From the NCBI RefSeq assembly GCF_002224245.2, contig NZ_NKHK02000007.1, positions 1 to 64,000 on the forward strand: a DNA stretch of 64,000 nucleotides, in the 5' to 3' direction. A program made the position numbers and the translations under genes. This document shows, piece after piece, positions 1 through 9,700 of this stretch. The stretch is from Moraxella sp. VT-16-12 (GTDB lineage Bacteria; Pseudomonadota; Gammaproteobacteria; Pseudomonadales; Moraxellaceae). The notes under the pieces are model-generated. The model was not told the DNA's origin. It was given only the letters and a program-made list of their open reading frames with translations, and did not search any database. The number at the start of each line of letters is the position of its first letter. The first letter of the stretch is position 1.

Positions 1-2483
1 AGATGACTTTGGCTGATTTGTCCTTGAATTAAATCCAGCACCTTGTCTGCTTGTGCTTCGCTGGTCCCACGCACCCATGCCGTCCAATCACTTGTATTGC
101 CAAGTTTGTCCACAATTCTTGCTCGGTAAAACTGCGTAAGATTGCCTTGCAAGCCTGTGATTTCGTGTTTATTGGTGGGGTAGGCAAAGGTGCCCAGGGT
201 GGTGATATTGGAGCGACCATCAGGAGACACTTGGATTTCTGTGAAGTTGGTATCATCAGAGCCCTTGTTGAACACCCAAGCCAAATCCATGCCAAATAAT
301 TTACCTTGAACATTTAAACGAGCAATTTTGGGTGGTCTGCCTGTTTTGCCTGCAATGTGGGTTAATTGGCTAGATGTGGCGAGACTTTCATTATCAAAAC
401 TGTCCACAGCTCGCACTCGTGCCAAATAAGCCCCTGCATATACCCCATCAATATCCACGCTTTGCCCTGCCACTTTGGGTAGGGTTTGCCAGTTGCCGTC
501 ATCTTTTCGCCACTCCACAATGTAGGCAGTAGCCCCTTGAACCTGCTCCCAATTGATTGTTAGGGTTGTTACCGCTTGCCCTTGATGGGTGCGGGTGTTT
601 GCCATCAAGGTTACGCTATTTGGGGCGGTGATTGGTGTGGCTTTTAGCACAGTCAAAGGTTCTTGGATGATGTTTGCCCCACTATCCACCACGTCATATT
701 TTTGTCGTGCGTATTGCAATGCGGTGATGTCAAAGGTGGCGTCATCGTTTTGGGCAATGCTTAAAATGCGAAACTGCATGAGCTTTAAATCATCAGAGAT
801 GATTGCCCACACATCATCTGTTTGCCCTATGGCTTTATCTAGGGTTAAGACAGTATTGTTCACGGCAACAATTTTAGCCGTTTGCACCTGTTCAGCTGTA
901 TTTAGTGTGATGGTGTCGCCCACTTTTCCTGCTTGGCGGTCAAGGGTAAGCTGTTTGGCTTGGGCATTGGTAGAGACAATCCGCCCACTAATCGCTCGCC
1001 CGGCAAAGATGTCATCGGCAATATTGATGACTTGCCCCACTTGCGGAATAAAACCCATCAAGCCTGTTTTAAAGCTGACCGTTTGGGTTTCTAATTGCTC
1101 AGACTTTAACGCCCACAATCCTGCTCTTTGGGCTTGCCCCTTAGACGTACAACCCCATGCAGCGATGTCAAGTTTTTTAATGCCGTATCTGGCGATGGCT
1201 TGTTCATCTGCCACAGGTTCATACTCAGTTTTATACTCATTATCAGGATTAGACCACGCCACACTAATTAGCGTGTGGCGGTCTCTTGCTCGTGTGCCTT
1301 GATACACAAACTCACCACCGACCACATTGGCGCGGCTAAACGTATAGATAGGGTCTTTGGGTGTGTCGGCATCCACCACGATGTTGCTACCGTCCCAAAA
1401 GCTCATGCCCCGAAATACCGAAGCGATGTTTTGCAAGACCAAGTAAGCATCTTCGGCTTTTTGAATATAGACATTAATGGCAAAGCGTGGCTCCCTGCCG
1501 CCTTTACCGTCATCAACCAGCTCATCACAATATTGTCCGATTTGATACAATCGCCATTTGTCCACCAATCCTGATAGACGCTCGCCTAAGCCATAGCGTT
1601 TATGGGTGCAAATGTCATAATAGACCCAAGCAGGATTATTAGAATATGCCATTTTAAACGTACCGTCCCATAGTCCATTGTATTGGCGAGTGTCGGCATT
1701 GTAATTGCTTGGCACTTGGATAATCTTGCCCTTTAAGCGTACGGCGATTTTAGCAATGTTGCTAAATGTCTTGGCATTATAAGACAGACCCAAAACAGCG
1801 GTGCAAGGATAAGCCAATTTGGCATCAATAATCTCAGTCAGTGCGTCAATGTGGACAGTATCACTGACCAAATCGCTGTTGCGGTTGGGGGTGATACGCC
1901 GTACTCGGATTGTCCAACGTTTTGCCGTCCCTGCACTCGGCAGGTCAATACGGTGCGATTTTTTATAGCCTGCACTTGATTTGCCCCGCACGGTTTGGCG
2001 AACAACTTCAATAAAACTGCCACCGTCCGTTTGTACATCAATGGCATACTCAATGGCATAGCCCTTAATGTTGCCATTATTATCTTGCTCTCGTAGGGCA
2101 TTGAAGTTGAGACGAACACGCACAGCAGATAATTCACGGTTGGTTATGGCTTTAACCCACGGACGGTCATGGCGTAACTCCACGCCCACATTGGTTTCAT
2201 TCTCAACAGCAGGAAAGCCTGCAATGTGTGTTTGATTGAGCGTACCTGCCCGAAACTCCCAATTTACCCCTGTAAAATTAGGTTGTCCGTTATCATTGAT
2301 GAGCGGTGTGCCATCTAGCTTGATGGATTTGCCCCCATCTGCCAAGCCGTAAATTTCTCCTTCACACAGACCATATAGAGCCTTAAAAGTGTCTTGGGAA
2401 ACTAAGGTGTCAGGGGCAATGTGGGGGCGATGGGGTTGTTTTGAGCCTTTTTTTGAGCCGTGTATTAAAGATGAGTTATTCAT
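1..2483 (-). CDS. J: Tail tip / host specificity protein J (3' end cut by window)
   Basis: This is the central tail-tip fibre protein, which closes the tail and recognises the host receptor. The reading frame opens at ATG 2483 and stays open to position 1, giving about 827 residues; lambda J is about 1130. The N-terminal half resembles the lambda J baseplate-hub region. Around residues 650-740 there is a fibronectin type III-like stretch (TLTINWEQ, AYIVEWR). It is the last visible gene of the late operon and follows genes M, L, K and I in the lambda order. The receptor-binding C terminus is outside the window. The start lies beside the divergent brnTA promoter. Confidence 0.93.
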   Translation of the reverse strand, partial: MNNSSLIHGSKKGSKQPHRPHIAPDTLVSQDTFKALYGLCEGEIYGLADGGKSIKLDGTPLINDNGQPNFTGVNWEFRAGTLNQTHIAGFPAVENETNVGVELRHDRPWVKAITNRELSAVRVRLNFNALREQDNNGNIKGYAIEYAIDVQTDGGSFIEVVRQTVRGKSSAGYKKSHRIDLPSAGTAKRWTIRVRRITPNRNSDLVSDTVHIDALTEIIDAKLAYPCTAVLGLSYNAKTFSNIAKIAVRLKGKIIQVPSNYNADTRQYNGLWDGTFKMAYSNNPAWVYYDICTHKRYGLGERLSGLVDKWRLYQIGQYCDELVDDGKGGREPRFAINVYIQKAEDAYLVLQNIASVFRGMSFWDGSNIVVDADTPKDPIYTFSRANVVGGEFVYQGTRARDRHTLISVAWSNPDNEYKTEYEPVADEQAIARYGIKKLDIAAWGCTSKGQAQRAGLWALKSEQLETQTVSFKTGLMGFIPQVGQVINIADDIFAGRAISGRIVSTNAQAKQLTLDRQAGKVGDTITLNTAEQVQTAKIVAVNNTVLTLDKAIGQTDDVWAIISDDLKLMQFRILSIAQNDDATFDITALQYARQKYDVVDSGANIIQEPLTVLKATPITAPNSVTLMANTRTHQGQAVTTLTINWEQVQGATAYIVEWRKDDGNWQTLPKVAGQSVDIDGVYAGAYLARVRAVDSFDNESLATSSQLTHIAGKTGRPPKIARLNVQGKLFGMDLAWVFNKGSDDTNFTEIQVSPDGRSNITTLGTFAYPTNKHEITGLQGNLTQFYRARIVDKLGNTSDWTAWVRGTSEAQADKVLDLIQGQISQSH

Positions 2484-2492
2484 AAGTTTTTC

Positions 2493-2521
2493 TTGACAGG
2501 GTTTATTTTTGTATATACAAT
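2493..2521 (+). promoter_or_regulatory. brnTA promoter with palindromic operator
   Basis: Seen: TTGACA (2493-2498), a 17-nt spacer and TACAAT (2516-2521). The palindrome TTGTATATACAA at 2509-2520 overlaps the -10 box. Known: BrnTA operons are repressed by the antitoxin BrnA. Inferred: the palindrome is the BrnA operator. Confidence 0.75.
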
Positions 2522-2551
2522 AATTAAAAACAACGTAATTATAGGCAAACT

Positions 2552-2824
2552 ATGCCAATCAGTTATGATGAAACCAAGCGGTTAACCAATATTGACAAAC
2601 ATGGCATTGATTTTATTGGTTGCGAGACAATTTTTGATAATCCAATGTTGACCTATGAGGATAACCGTTTTGACTATGGTGAAATGCGTTTACAAAGCTA
2701 TGGTATTTTAGGCAATCAGGTGGTGTTTATGGTATGGACTGACCGTGAAAAACCACACATCATATCCATTCGCCCTGCCGACAAACAAGAAACTAAAAAG
2801 TTTATTAAAGCCATTTATGGATAA
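2552..2824 (+). CDS. brnT: BrnT-family ribonuclease toxin
   Basis: BrnT is the RelE-fold mRNA-cleaving toxin of a type II toxin-antitoxin pair. The 90-residue protein is full length for the family. It shows the N-terminal KRLTNIDKHGIDF signature, a central basic/aromatic stretch and a C-terminal IISIRPADKQE segment equivalent to the family's RxISARxAxxxE block. It lies antisense to the surrounding tail operon with its own strong promoter, and its stop overlaps the possible start of brnA. Inferred: a moron gene that stabilises the prophage or blocks other phages. Confidence 0.88.
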   Translation: MPISYDETKRLTNIDKHGIDFIGCETIFDNPMLTYEDNRFDYGEMRLQSYGILGNQVVFMVWTDREKPHIISIRPADKQETKKFIKAIYG

Positions 2825-2831
2825 GCTGATT

Positions 2832-3128
2832 ATGAAGAAGACAACATGCCAACCACCAATAGACCCCCAAACTTTGCTTGCCAATGCCCCTAATAGTGTA
2901 GATAAGGGCGATGAACAATTTGACTGGAATAATGCCATCATCAGCCAAAATTATGCTGATTTAAAAACCAAACTTGGCAGACCAATAAGTGATAAGCCAA
3001 AGCAAGCCATCAGCATTCGTTTTGATAGTGAGATTGTGGAATATTTTAAATCCCAAGGCAAAGGTTGGCAAACCGCCATGAATAATGCCTTAAAAGAGTG
3101 GATTAAGACACATTCAGTTAACACCTAA
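2832..3128 (+). CDS. brnA: BrnA-family antitoxin
   Basis: BrnA neutralises BrnT and represses the operon. The C-terminal part has the ribbon-helix-helix pattern of the family (AISIRFDSEIVEYFKSQGKG, then WQTAMNNALKEWI). The start at 2832 (MKKTTCQ) is preceded by GGATAAG. An in-frame ATG at 2817, which overlaps the toxin stop, is an alternative. The product is 98 residues. The gene ends convergently, 1 nt short of the stop of tail gene I on the other strand. Confidence 0.87.
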   Translation: MKKTTCQPPIDPQTLLANAPNSVDKGDEQFDWNNAIISQNYADLKTKLGRPISDKPKQAISIRFDSEIVEYFKSQGKGWQTAMNNALKEWIKTHSVNT

Positions 3129-3129
3129 G

Positions 3130-3735
3130 CTACGCCTTATCTTCCGCATAAATCCCCGCACTGCTGATAAATCCACCCACATCCCACTTGCCATAAAGTA
3201 GGGGTACAGGATTGCCCTGTGCCACGGTGGTAACTGCACCACCAAAGCCATTATTAGGACGGTTGCCATCTTCGTTCATGGGGTCAAGTTTGGGGGTGGG
3301 CATCAGTAGGCTTGACACCCCACCAATTAATAATCCTGCACCTGCACCAATTAACGCCCAGTTGGTTACCCCTGCCACCAATCCCACCCCACCAAATGCC
3401 CCAAATCCTGTGGCGATGAGTGCCACTCCTGCAATGACTTGAATCCAACCTAGGGTTTTGCCACCACTACCGATGACTTTTGGGACAATATGGATATGAC
3501 CTGCGGTGGTGATGTTATCTAGCTCTTGCTCGTTGATGTTGGTTTGCTCATTGCGTTTTTTACCGACAAAGATGGCAAAGCGATAGCCTAAGTTTTCACT
3601 GTCTGCCATAAATTGCTTAAAGGCTGGAATTTGGCAGGCAATCGCATGGCAGGCTTCTTTGGCACTTTGTACGTTAAGTTTAAAAAAGCGTCCAAACTTT
3701 TTAGCGAGAATGCCGTGCAGCTCAATCGTTTTCAT
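3130..3735 (-). CDS. I: Tail assembly protein I
   Basis: A lambda gpI-like protein that acts in tail-tip assembly. Its 201 residues are near the family length. The N-terminal third resembles the TAI ubiquitin-like fold (MKTIELHGILAKKFG). A Gly/Ala-rich hydrophobic middle follows (residues about 95-145), then a C terminus rich in Gly and Asn. The start overlaps the end of gene K by 14 nt, indicating translational coupling, and the gene precedes J as in lambda. Confidence 0.88.
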   Translation of the reverse strand: MKTIELHGILAKKFGRFFKLNVQSAKEACHAIACQIPAFKQFMADSENLGYRFAIFVGKKRNEQTNINEQELDNITTAGHIHIVPKVIGSGGKTLGWIQVIAGVALIATGFGAFGGVGLVAGVTNWALIGAGAGLLIGGVSSLLMPTPKLDPMNEDGNRPNNGFGGAVTTVAQGNPVPLLYGKWDVGGFISSAGIYAEDKA

Positions 3736-4507
3736 TCATCAGCTCCTTATGTCTGACAATCATCGCTGTGCGTTTGTGCCAGCTCTCCCCATATATCTCA
3801 CGCACACTCAATCTGCCGTGCGGGTGATGTAAAACAAGGCAATCACCCACACAGTCAGGGGTGGTTTCTGATTGTAATTTGCCATCACCAATAAAGATTA
3901 AGGCGTGATTGACGTGGTGTGTGCGACCAACACGACACAAAATCACATCGTGCTTTTGGGGTGTGCCTGTTACCACTTCAAACCTAGCTTTTTTAAAATT
4001 ATTCTCATAAAGTGGTTCGTGGTCTTTGTCTTCCCACCACTCATCAACACGCTGAAAGTCAGGCAGAATGATGTTAAGCTCACGGTCATAATAATCCTGT
4101 ACAATCCCATAACAATCTTGTGTGCCATGATGATACTCACGCCCGAGCAGTGGGGTGGTGTAGATGGTGGGTTTATGACATTTGATGTCAAAGTATTCTT
4201 GACCGTCTGCATGAACACCATAAGCACAGATTAGCCAATCCACCCCATGTAAGCCCATTTGAACTTTGTCCACTTCGGAAGGCTCGGCATTGCCGTTTGG
4301 GTGAGAGTGGACAATGGCTTGAATGTCGCCCAAAGCAGACAGTTCAATAAATTGCACAGGGTCAATCTCAAAGGTGTCAACAGGATTAGGGGCGATGTTG
4401 TTACAAGGATGATAAGTGCCATTAATGACAAGTCCACAACATTCAGATGGATAAACGGCTTTGGCGTGGGTGATGATGGCGGATTTTAGTTGTTTGGTGA
4501 GTTTCAT
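3722..4507 (-). CDS. K: Tail assembly protein K (JAMM peptidase plus NlpC/P60)
   Basis: A lambda gpK-like tail-tip assembly protein with two peptidase-like domains. The N-terminal JAB/MPN domain shows SECCGLVI and the metal motif HSHPNGNAEPSEVD. The C-terminal NlpC/P60 domain shows the Cys region (GTQDCYGIVQDYY) and a His region (HHVNHALIFIG). The start at 4507 (MKLTKQL) is preferred over an upstream ATG because the latter would read through a terminator hairpin. The product is 261 residues. Known role: tail completion, with possible peptidoglycan cleavage during injection. Confidence 0.9.
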   Translation of the reverse strand: MKLTKQLKSAIITHAKAVYPSECCGLVINGTYHPCNNIAPNPVDTFEIDPVQFIELSALGDIQAIVHSHPNGNAEPSEVDKVQMGLHGVDWLICAYGVHADGQEYFDIKCHKPTIYTTPLLGREYHHGTQDCYGIVQDYYDRELNIILPDFQRVDEWWEDKDHEPLYENNFKKARFEVVTGTPQKHDVILCRVGRTHHVNHALIFIGDGKLQSETTPDCVGDCLVLHHPHGRLSVREIYGESWHKRTAMIVRHKELMNEND

Positions 4508-4519
4508 TTTTTTATCCAA

Positions 4520-4541
4520 TAAAAAACCGCCATTAGGCGGT
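4520..4541 (-). terminator. Intrinsic terminator upstream of gene K
   Basis: The stem ACCGCC/GGCGGT (4526-4531 with 4536-4541) is followed on the minus strand by T6. It points along late transcription and sits 13 nt before the K start. Confidence 0.65.
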
Positions 4542-4892
4542 AGGGTTGGTGTTTTTTGAATGATGTTTTTTAGGTTTAAATTGACTTGGAATAAAATGCA
4601 CCAATATGTTTTTGTAATCATCATAGTCTAGCGTTTCATCATCAATCAATACATCAAGAAATTCATCGCTAAGATTTAAGCAATTATCAATATTGGTATT
4701 TTGCAAATAAACATCTAAATTTAATACACTCTCATATCCTATACTGCCAACATCAGTATCAACATCGTAATCATTAAAGTGGCGTTCTGATAAGAATTGA
4801 TTCACTAAATGATTGATACGCATCAACTGATTGTAAGAGATATTGACTTGCTTTATGTCAGCAAGTGTTTTTTGGGTAAACTTTGGTTGCAT
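4533..4892 (-). CDS. Unrecognised small acidic protein in the tail operon
   Basis: No family recognised. The protein has 119 residues and opens MQPKFTQKTLADIKQ. It has a predicted helical N-terminal third, then an Asp/Asn/Leu-rich acidic middle (many D and E between residues 45 and 100), and a basic tail KPKKHHSK. The start at 4892 is set by GGAGAT eight bases upstream; a longer ATG start at 4949 lacks such a site. It sits between tail genes L and K, where lambda has no gene, so it is probable cargo. Its small acidic character and position would suit an anti-CRISPR or exclusion factor, but nothing in the sequence proves that. Confidence 0.7.
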   Translation of the reverse strand: MQPKFTQKTLADIKQVNISYNQLMRINHLVNQFLSERHFNDYDVDTDVGSIGYESVLNLDVYLQNTNIDNCLNLSDEFLDVLIDDETLDYDDYKNILVHFIPSQFKPKKHHSKNTNPTA

Positions 4893-4945
4893 TGGTAAAT
4901 CTCCACTTAGGCATTTTATGATACATCGGTTAAAAACTTGACACA

Positions 4946-5644
4946 TCAAGACCCAATCAAACTACTGGCAGGAAACCCACCAAATCTTTGTTCATTGCCC
5001 CGCAATTTGCACTCAAACAATCTGCCACTGCATTTGTCTTGCTCGGGGTCATCGGTAGGCTTACCATCAATGGTAAATCGCTTTGTGTCTGTATAATTAC
5101 ATTCTTCCCCACGATATTTGCCACAGACTGCCCAATGGCAGAAACTGGTGATTTGCCGAAAAGGGAGTTTTCGTCCTTCAAAATCCGTAGGGTTCGCCAG
5201 CTCAAAGGTGGTGGTGGCATTAATACTGCTTTCGTTGGTCTTTTGTTCAATATACCAAAGAGAGGTGCGGTAGTTTTGTTCGTCTGCTTGGCTGTTTGGG
5301 TTATCTAAGTACTCAGCTAAGGTATGAATGACAGTCAGCCTTGCCCCTGCAAAATCACCAAACCGCAAACACAGCAGTCGCAATGCTTGTGGCACACCAC
5401 CGATGTCATTATGTATGGTGATTGTGGGCATGCTTGCTTTGCCATCGCCACGCACTTCCAAGCCTTCGGCAGTGATGGCAATAGGAATAAACTCTTGACC
5501 TTGCCAGATGATTTTGCCATCATTGTCGCTGTGGGCGTGTCCATGAAAACGGTAAACATCACCGCCTAATTTGCGAGCATCTAATTCGTACAAGGTGATG
5601 AAACCTTGTACACTGGATTGTTGAATGTTGCTGTTAAAGCTCAT
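4946..5644 (-). CDS. L: Tail tip protein L (Fe-S cluster protein)
   Basis: A lambda gpL-like tail-tip component of 232 residues, full length. The C-terminal third has the cysteine pattern known to bind an iron-sulphur cluster in gpL: C in FCHWAVCG, in EECNY, in DKCSG and in FECKLR. The N-terminal domain resembles the tail-hub fold (FITLYELDARKLGG). It lies downstream of the M region and upstream of K in the lambda order, with one unrecognised gene inserted after it. Confidence 0.9.
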   Translation of the reverse strand: MSFNSNIQQSSVQGFITLYELDARKLGGDVYRFHGHAHSDNDGKIIWQGQEFIPIAITAEGLEVRGDGKASMPTITIHNDIGGVPQALRLLCLRFGDFAGARLTVIHTLAEYLDNPNSQADEQNYRTSLWYIEQKTNESSINATTTFELANPTDFEGRKLPFRQITSFCHWAVCGKYRGEECNYTDTKRFTIDGKPTDDPEQDKCSGRLFECKLRGNEQRFGGFPASSLIGS

Positions 5645-5744
5645 TGTATGACCTTGTTTAAAAGTGATGACTTGCAGTTTTAAATCAGTTATGATAAATT
5701 TACGTAGTAAATTTTAATGAACAATCATCATCGCCATGAAATTC

Positions 5745-5770
5745 AAACCCAAGTATTTAACTTGGGTTTT
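5745..5770 (+). terminator. Hairpin terminator in the L upstream gap
   Basis: AAACCCAAG (5745-5753) pairs with CTTGGGTTT (5761-5769), followed by a T-run on the plus strand. It could end antisense transcription. The 5645-5826 gap holds no gene; an AT-rich palindrome (AAATTTAC/GTAAATTT) lies near 5697-5715. Confidence 0.5.
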
Positions 5771-5826
5771 TATTTGTTTGCTTAAATGGGTTATTATGCT
5801 TAATGATACTTAGCCAGCAAATTAAG

Positions 5827-6261
5827 TCAGCTTTGTGCATCAGTGCTGTCTTGTTCATTGCTGATTGGGTCATTGACTGGCTCAGCATTGGTAGGTGTAT
5901 CATCTGTGGACTGCTCGTCTTGGTCTTGCTTGGCGGGCTTTGGCACAAGGTCAATGCTAAACTGATTATCTTGATAAGCAACCATCAGCTTATCAGCATA
6001 GATGCCTTGGTATTCAAGTGTATCAAGCTGACCACTTGCCCAATGAATGATGTCAGCGGTTAGGCGAGACACACGGCGAGTACGCCCTTGATTGGCTTTA
6101 TTGGTGGTAATCTCAAAATCCCCTGTGTCGTCTGAATACTCAATCTTGACAATACTGGCATCATCACCGTGGGTGTTTTGCCAGGTTGAGACTTGGTAGC
6201 CAAAGGCGGTTAAAATATCAAGCTCGGTGGTAGAAAGTGTTTTAAGTGTTTTGGTAGTCAT
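5827..6261 (-). CDS. Unrecognised protein with acidic disordered tail
   Basis: No family recognised. The protein has 144 residues. The first 100 look folded (MTTKTLKTLSTTELDILTAF, then IHWASGQLDTLEYQGI). The last 40 are a Gln/Asp/Glu/Thr-rich low-complexity tail. It lies between tail genes M and L, where lambda has no gene of this kind. A good SD (GGAGC) and a terminator hairpin precede the start. Possible cargo or a tail accessory protein; function unknown. Confidence 0.7.
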   Translation of the reverse strand: MTTKTLKTLSTTELDILTAFGYQVSTWQNTHGDDASIVKIEYSDDTGDFEITTNKANQGRTRRVSRLTADIIHWASGQLDTLEYQGIYADKLMVAYQDNQFSIDLVPKPAKQDQDEQSTDDTPTNAEPVNDPISNEQDSTDAQS

Positions 6262-6275
6262 GGTTTTGCTCCATT

Positions 6276-6296
6276 AAAAAAGCCCCAAAGTGGGGC
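6276..6296 (-). terminator. Intrinsic terminator upstream of the 6261 start
   Basis: GCCCCA/TGGGGC stem (6282-6296) followed on the minus strand by T6, then the GGAGC ribosome site of the next gene. Confidence 0.65.
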
Positions 6297-6310
6297 GGTT
6301 AAAATTGGGT

Positions 6311-6380
6311 TTGGCCGAAGTTGGCCAATAAATTATATTGTTTAAAAACAATTACTTGTGTTTTTGGCTAATGTTGGCCA
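6311..6380. repeat. Pair of TTGGCC-type 17-bp direct repeats
   Basis: TTGGCCGAAGTTGGCCA (6311-6327) and TTGGCTAATGTTGGCCA (6364-6380) match at 14/17 and flank an AT-rich stretch in the gap between M and the next gene. Function unknown; a regulator site is possible. Confidence 0.45.
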
Positions 6381-6395
6381 TCAATCAAAATTGGC

Positions 6396-6737
6396 TTAAA
6401 AAACTTGTTCAAATTTAAGAGAAATCTGCCAAAAATTCCCCTTGCGATGACTGACTTGATACTCTTGACAGACATATTTAGCGGTTACACCATGTGGGTT
6501 GGTCCATAAAAAAGGCTTAATTCCTTGGTGTTCATCAATGAAGTCTTGAATGGGCTTAATCACAGTTGCCCAGTCGCCTGTTTTTGAGCCACTCCAATCA
6601 GTACGTTTGTTGTTAATGCCATGACTGACACGCTGAGCATAGCCATCACCGAACTGGGTTTTGGTTACATTGTGGCGAACATCGGCAGAAGCTCCCATGT
6701 TCATTTGCCATTTGAAGGTTTTGATATTATCTGCCAT
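6396..6737 (-). CDS. M: Minor tail protein M
   Basis: A lambda gpM-like distal tail protein of 113 residues, full length for the family. Motifs: FGDGYAQRVSHG, a central GSKTGDWATVIKPIQDF, and FLWTNPHGV near the C terminus. It overlaps the end of the tape measure gene by 11 nt. It links the tape measure and tail tube to the tip complex formed with L, K, I and J. Confidence 0.88.
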   Translation of the reverse strand: MADNIKTFKWQMNMGASADVRHNVTKTQFGDGYAQRVSHGINNKRTDWSGSKTGDWATVIKPIQDFIDEHQGIKPFLWTNPHGVTAKYVCQEYQVSHRKGNFWQISLKFEQVF

Positions 6738-9700
6738 ACAGCAAACCCCCTTGTCTACGTTCTTTTTGCAATTCAGCTTGGACGGCTAATTTAATCGCAT
6801 GACCCAAGTTTTTACCCATGTCATGACTGGACTGCACATCGCCACCATCGCTATTTACGGTTACATTTACATTGATAACCTGCCCACTACTATTGCTTTG
6901 CAGACGGTTTAAGGTGTTATCAAGGTTTTGGGCGGTGTGTTTGGGTAATACTCTCTCGCCTTTTTCAAGATTCCAAGTGCCTGACTTTGGGACGGACATA
7001 ATGCCATCGTGGGCTTGTCCGACTGGCATGGCAATGGAGCGAATGTCATTGATAATACCCATGCCCTGTGATACCGCTCCTGCGATTATGGGAATGTTTT
7101 TAGGAAAGCCTGTTTTACTTGCTTCGGCAATATTTGCTTTTAAAGCGATGATGGCTTTGGCAATAGCAAAGCCTTTTTCCATCGCAAACATCGCCCGATA
7201 AATACCACTTTGCTCCCCAAAAAATGACTTGGTCATACCACTTATGCCATGAAATACGTTTTGATAACCATCTAGCATTAGATTAGTTTTAGCAGCCAAA
7301 TAGACTTGTTCAGCTTGCTGTCGTGCTTGTTGAGCTTGTAGCTCTACATTTGTATGAGAATCTTCGTAATCTTTAATGATTTTAAGCCTGTCATCCAGCT
7401 CTTTTTGTAACTTGGCAAGGGGCGATAGCTCACCCGCCATGCTCTTTGTCATATCATCAAAGGCGTTTTTTGTGTTGGCTTGGTGTTGCAAATGTTCAAG
7501 CTTGGCAATGGCAGAACGTTCACGAAGCAACAACATATTATCCGCACCACTAAAAGCTCCGTTTTGCCAATCATAATCAAACTCAGCAAGTTTTGACTGA
7601 TTGCCAAACAAATCAATCTGCTTTTGCAAACTGTCATAATTAGACTTGGAGCGTTCATTGGCTTGGGCTATTTTGTTTTGCTCTTCTAGGGCTTTATTAA
7701 ATGCCATTTGTTCGGCTGTTTTGGCTTTTAAATTGTCCAACACATTATCAGCAACCCCTTTGTATTTGTTGGTGTGAATGATTTCCCATTCCAGTAGTTG
7801 CAATCTATCAAATCCATGTGTGGAGATTTCTTTATGAATACCAGCAATCTCATCAAGTACAGTCTTGTTGCGTTCTAATTGGTGTTTTTGAGCAGTCAAG
7901 GCTTCAAGTTCAGCAGTATTTGCCCCCTTATATTTGCCAATACCAATATCATATTTTAAGGCATTGATGGGATTGTCATTGCCAAATAAAGCAATTTCTT
8001 TTTTCAAACCTGCCACAGCATCTGCGACTGTTTTTTGAATGTTATCCGCCATTTTCTTGGCTTGTTTGACAGCCTTTGGTGTGGCTTTTTTAATGCCTTG
8101 TGCCATACCTTCGGCAGTATGTTTGCCAAGTTTTTTCATTTTTCGGCTAGGCGAGTGAATGTCAAGGGCAGACTTGACCGTTTGATAGACTTTATTTGCC
8201 ATATCACGAGCGACATTTAGTGCTTCGCTCATTTTGCCTTTTACGCCATTAATAAAGCCCTGTATTGCATCTCGTCCTGCTTGTAGTAGTTGGCTACCAA
8301 GATTTTTAAACGCTCCTACGATATTGCCTATCATGGTGCGAATGATACTGACAGCATTAGTCAAGCCTGTACGGATTGCACTTGCCACACCTTGCATATC
8401 TCCACGCACCAATGCCTTGATGACATTAAAAGTGGTGGTGAAGGCATTTTTAATTAGGGCAAATCCTGCGTTAAACACACTGGCAAAGACAGTTAGCCCT
8501 GCGGTAAATATGGCTTTTGTGCTGTTTATCCATGCTGACAAATACGCCTTAATACCTTCAAATACCACACCAATCAGGGGCTTTAATTCGGCAAATTTCG
8601 CCTTGACAGTATGACCAAATTGCTCAAAAATCGGTATAACCTTACTCATTGCCCCATTGATAAAATCAGAAACGCCTGTAAAAATAGATTTAATATTTTG
8701 TACCGCTTCTTGAACAGGGGCGGGCAATCCATTAAAAATTTCAGTCGCCTTGGTTTTGACTTCATCCCAGTTTTTATACAATGCCACACCCACCGCAATC
8801 AATGCAGTTACCCCTGCTATCACAGCCGTTACAGGAAAACCAAGCATGGCAAGGGCAGAGCCAAACGCTCCTACCATACCCACAGCAGATGACACCGCAG
8901 AGATGACACCACTTATCATTGTGGCAAAAAATCCACCTATGGCAATGATTGCCCCAAAACCACTTGTAACCGCAGTAAACGCAAGAGCAAGACCGCCAAG
9001 CGTTGCCACAAAACCAAGCACACCTGCCGTTACTGCCGTAATGGTGGCGACAAGCTCTGGGTTATTACTGGCAAAATCTGTCATAGATTGTAAAATCGGT
9101 GTCATGGCTTGCATGACATTATTAAGTGTTGGTAAAAATGCACTGCCCAAAGCAATTTTAACAGCAGTGATATTATTACCAAAAGTTTGCATTTGTGCTT
9201 GTGTTGTGCCTGCCATACCTTCAAATTCAGCAAGCATAGAGCCTGCATAAAAGCTGGCATCTCCCATGGCTTCTAAATTTTTTCGTAATGTTTCGGTATT
9301 GTCCACATATTGAGCAATAATTGGCAAAGCTTCTGTACCAAATATGTCATTGATGGTTGCTACCTGCAAATCTTTGGGTAACTTCTTGATGCGTTCAATC
9401 ACATCTAAAAATGTACCCATACTGTCAATTTGCATATTTTTAGCGACTTTCTCGGCTGATAATCCTAATTGGTCAAAGGCTTCTTTTTGTGATTTGGTTG
9501 CACCTGCTCCTTTGGTCATGTAAATCATCATATTTTTAATGCCTGTTGCTGCTACATCAGGCTCTACGGCGGTGATTGACCCTGCTAACGCTGCGATTTG
9601 GTCAGCTGATACCCCTGCAATACCACCAAGTGAACCAATACGCTGTACCACTTCCAAAACCTTGTCGGCAGCATTCGGTGTAGTATTGCCTAGATAGTTG

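Noticed and set aside
8234-8614. Long antisense open frames across the tape measure gene
   Set aside because: They follow from the codon bias of the alanine-rich gene on the other strand. No ribosome site and no protein family.
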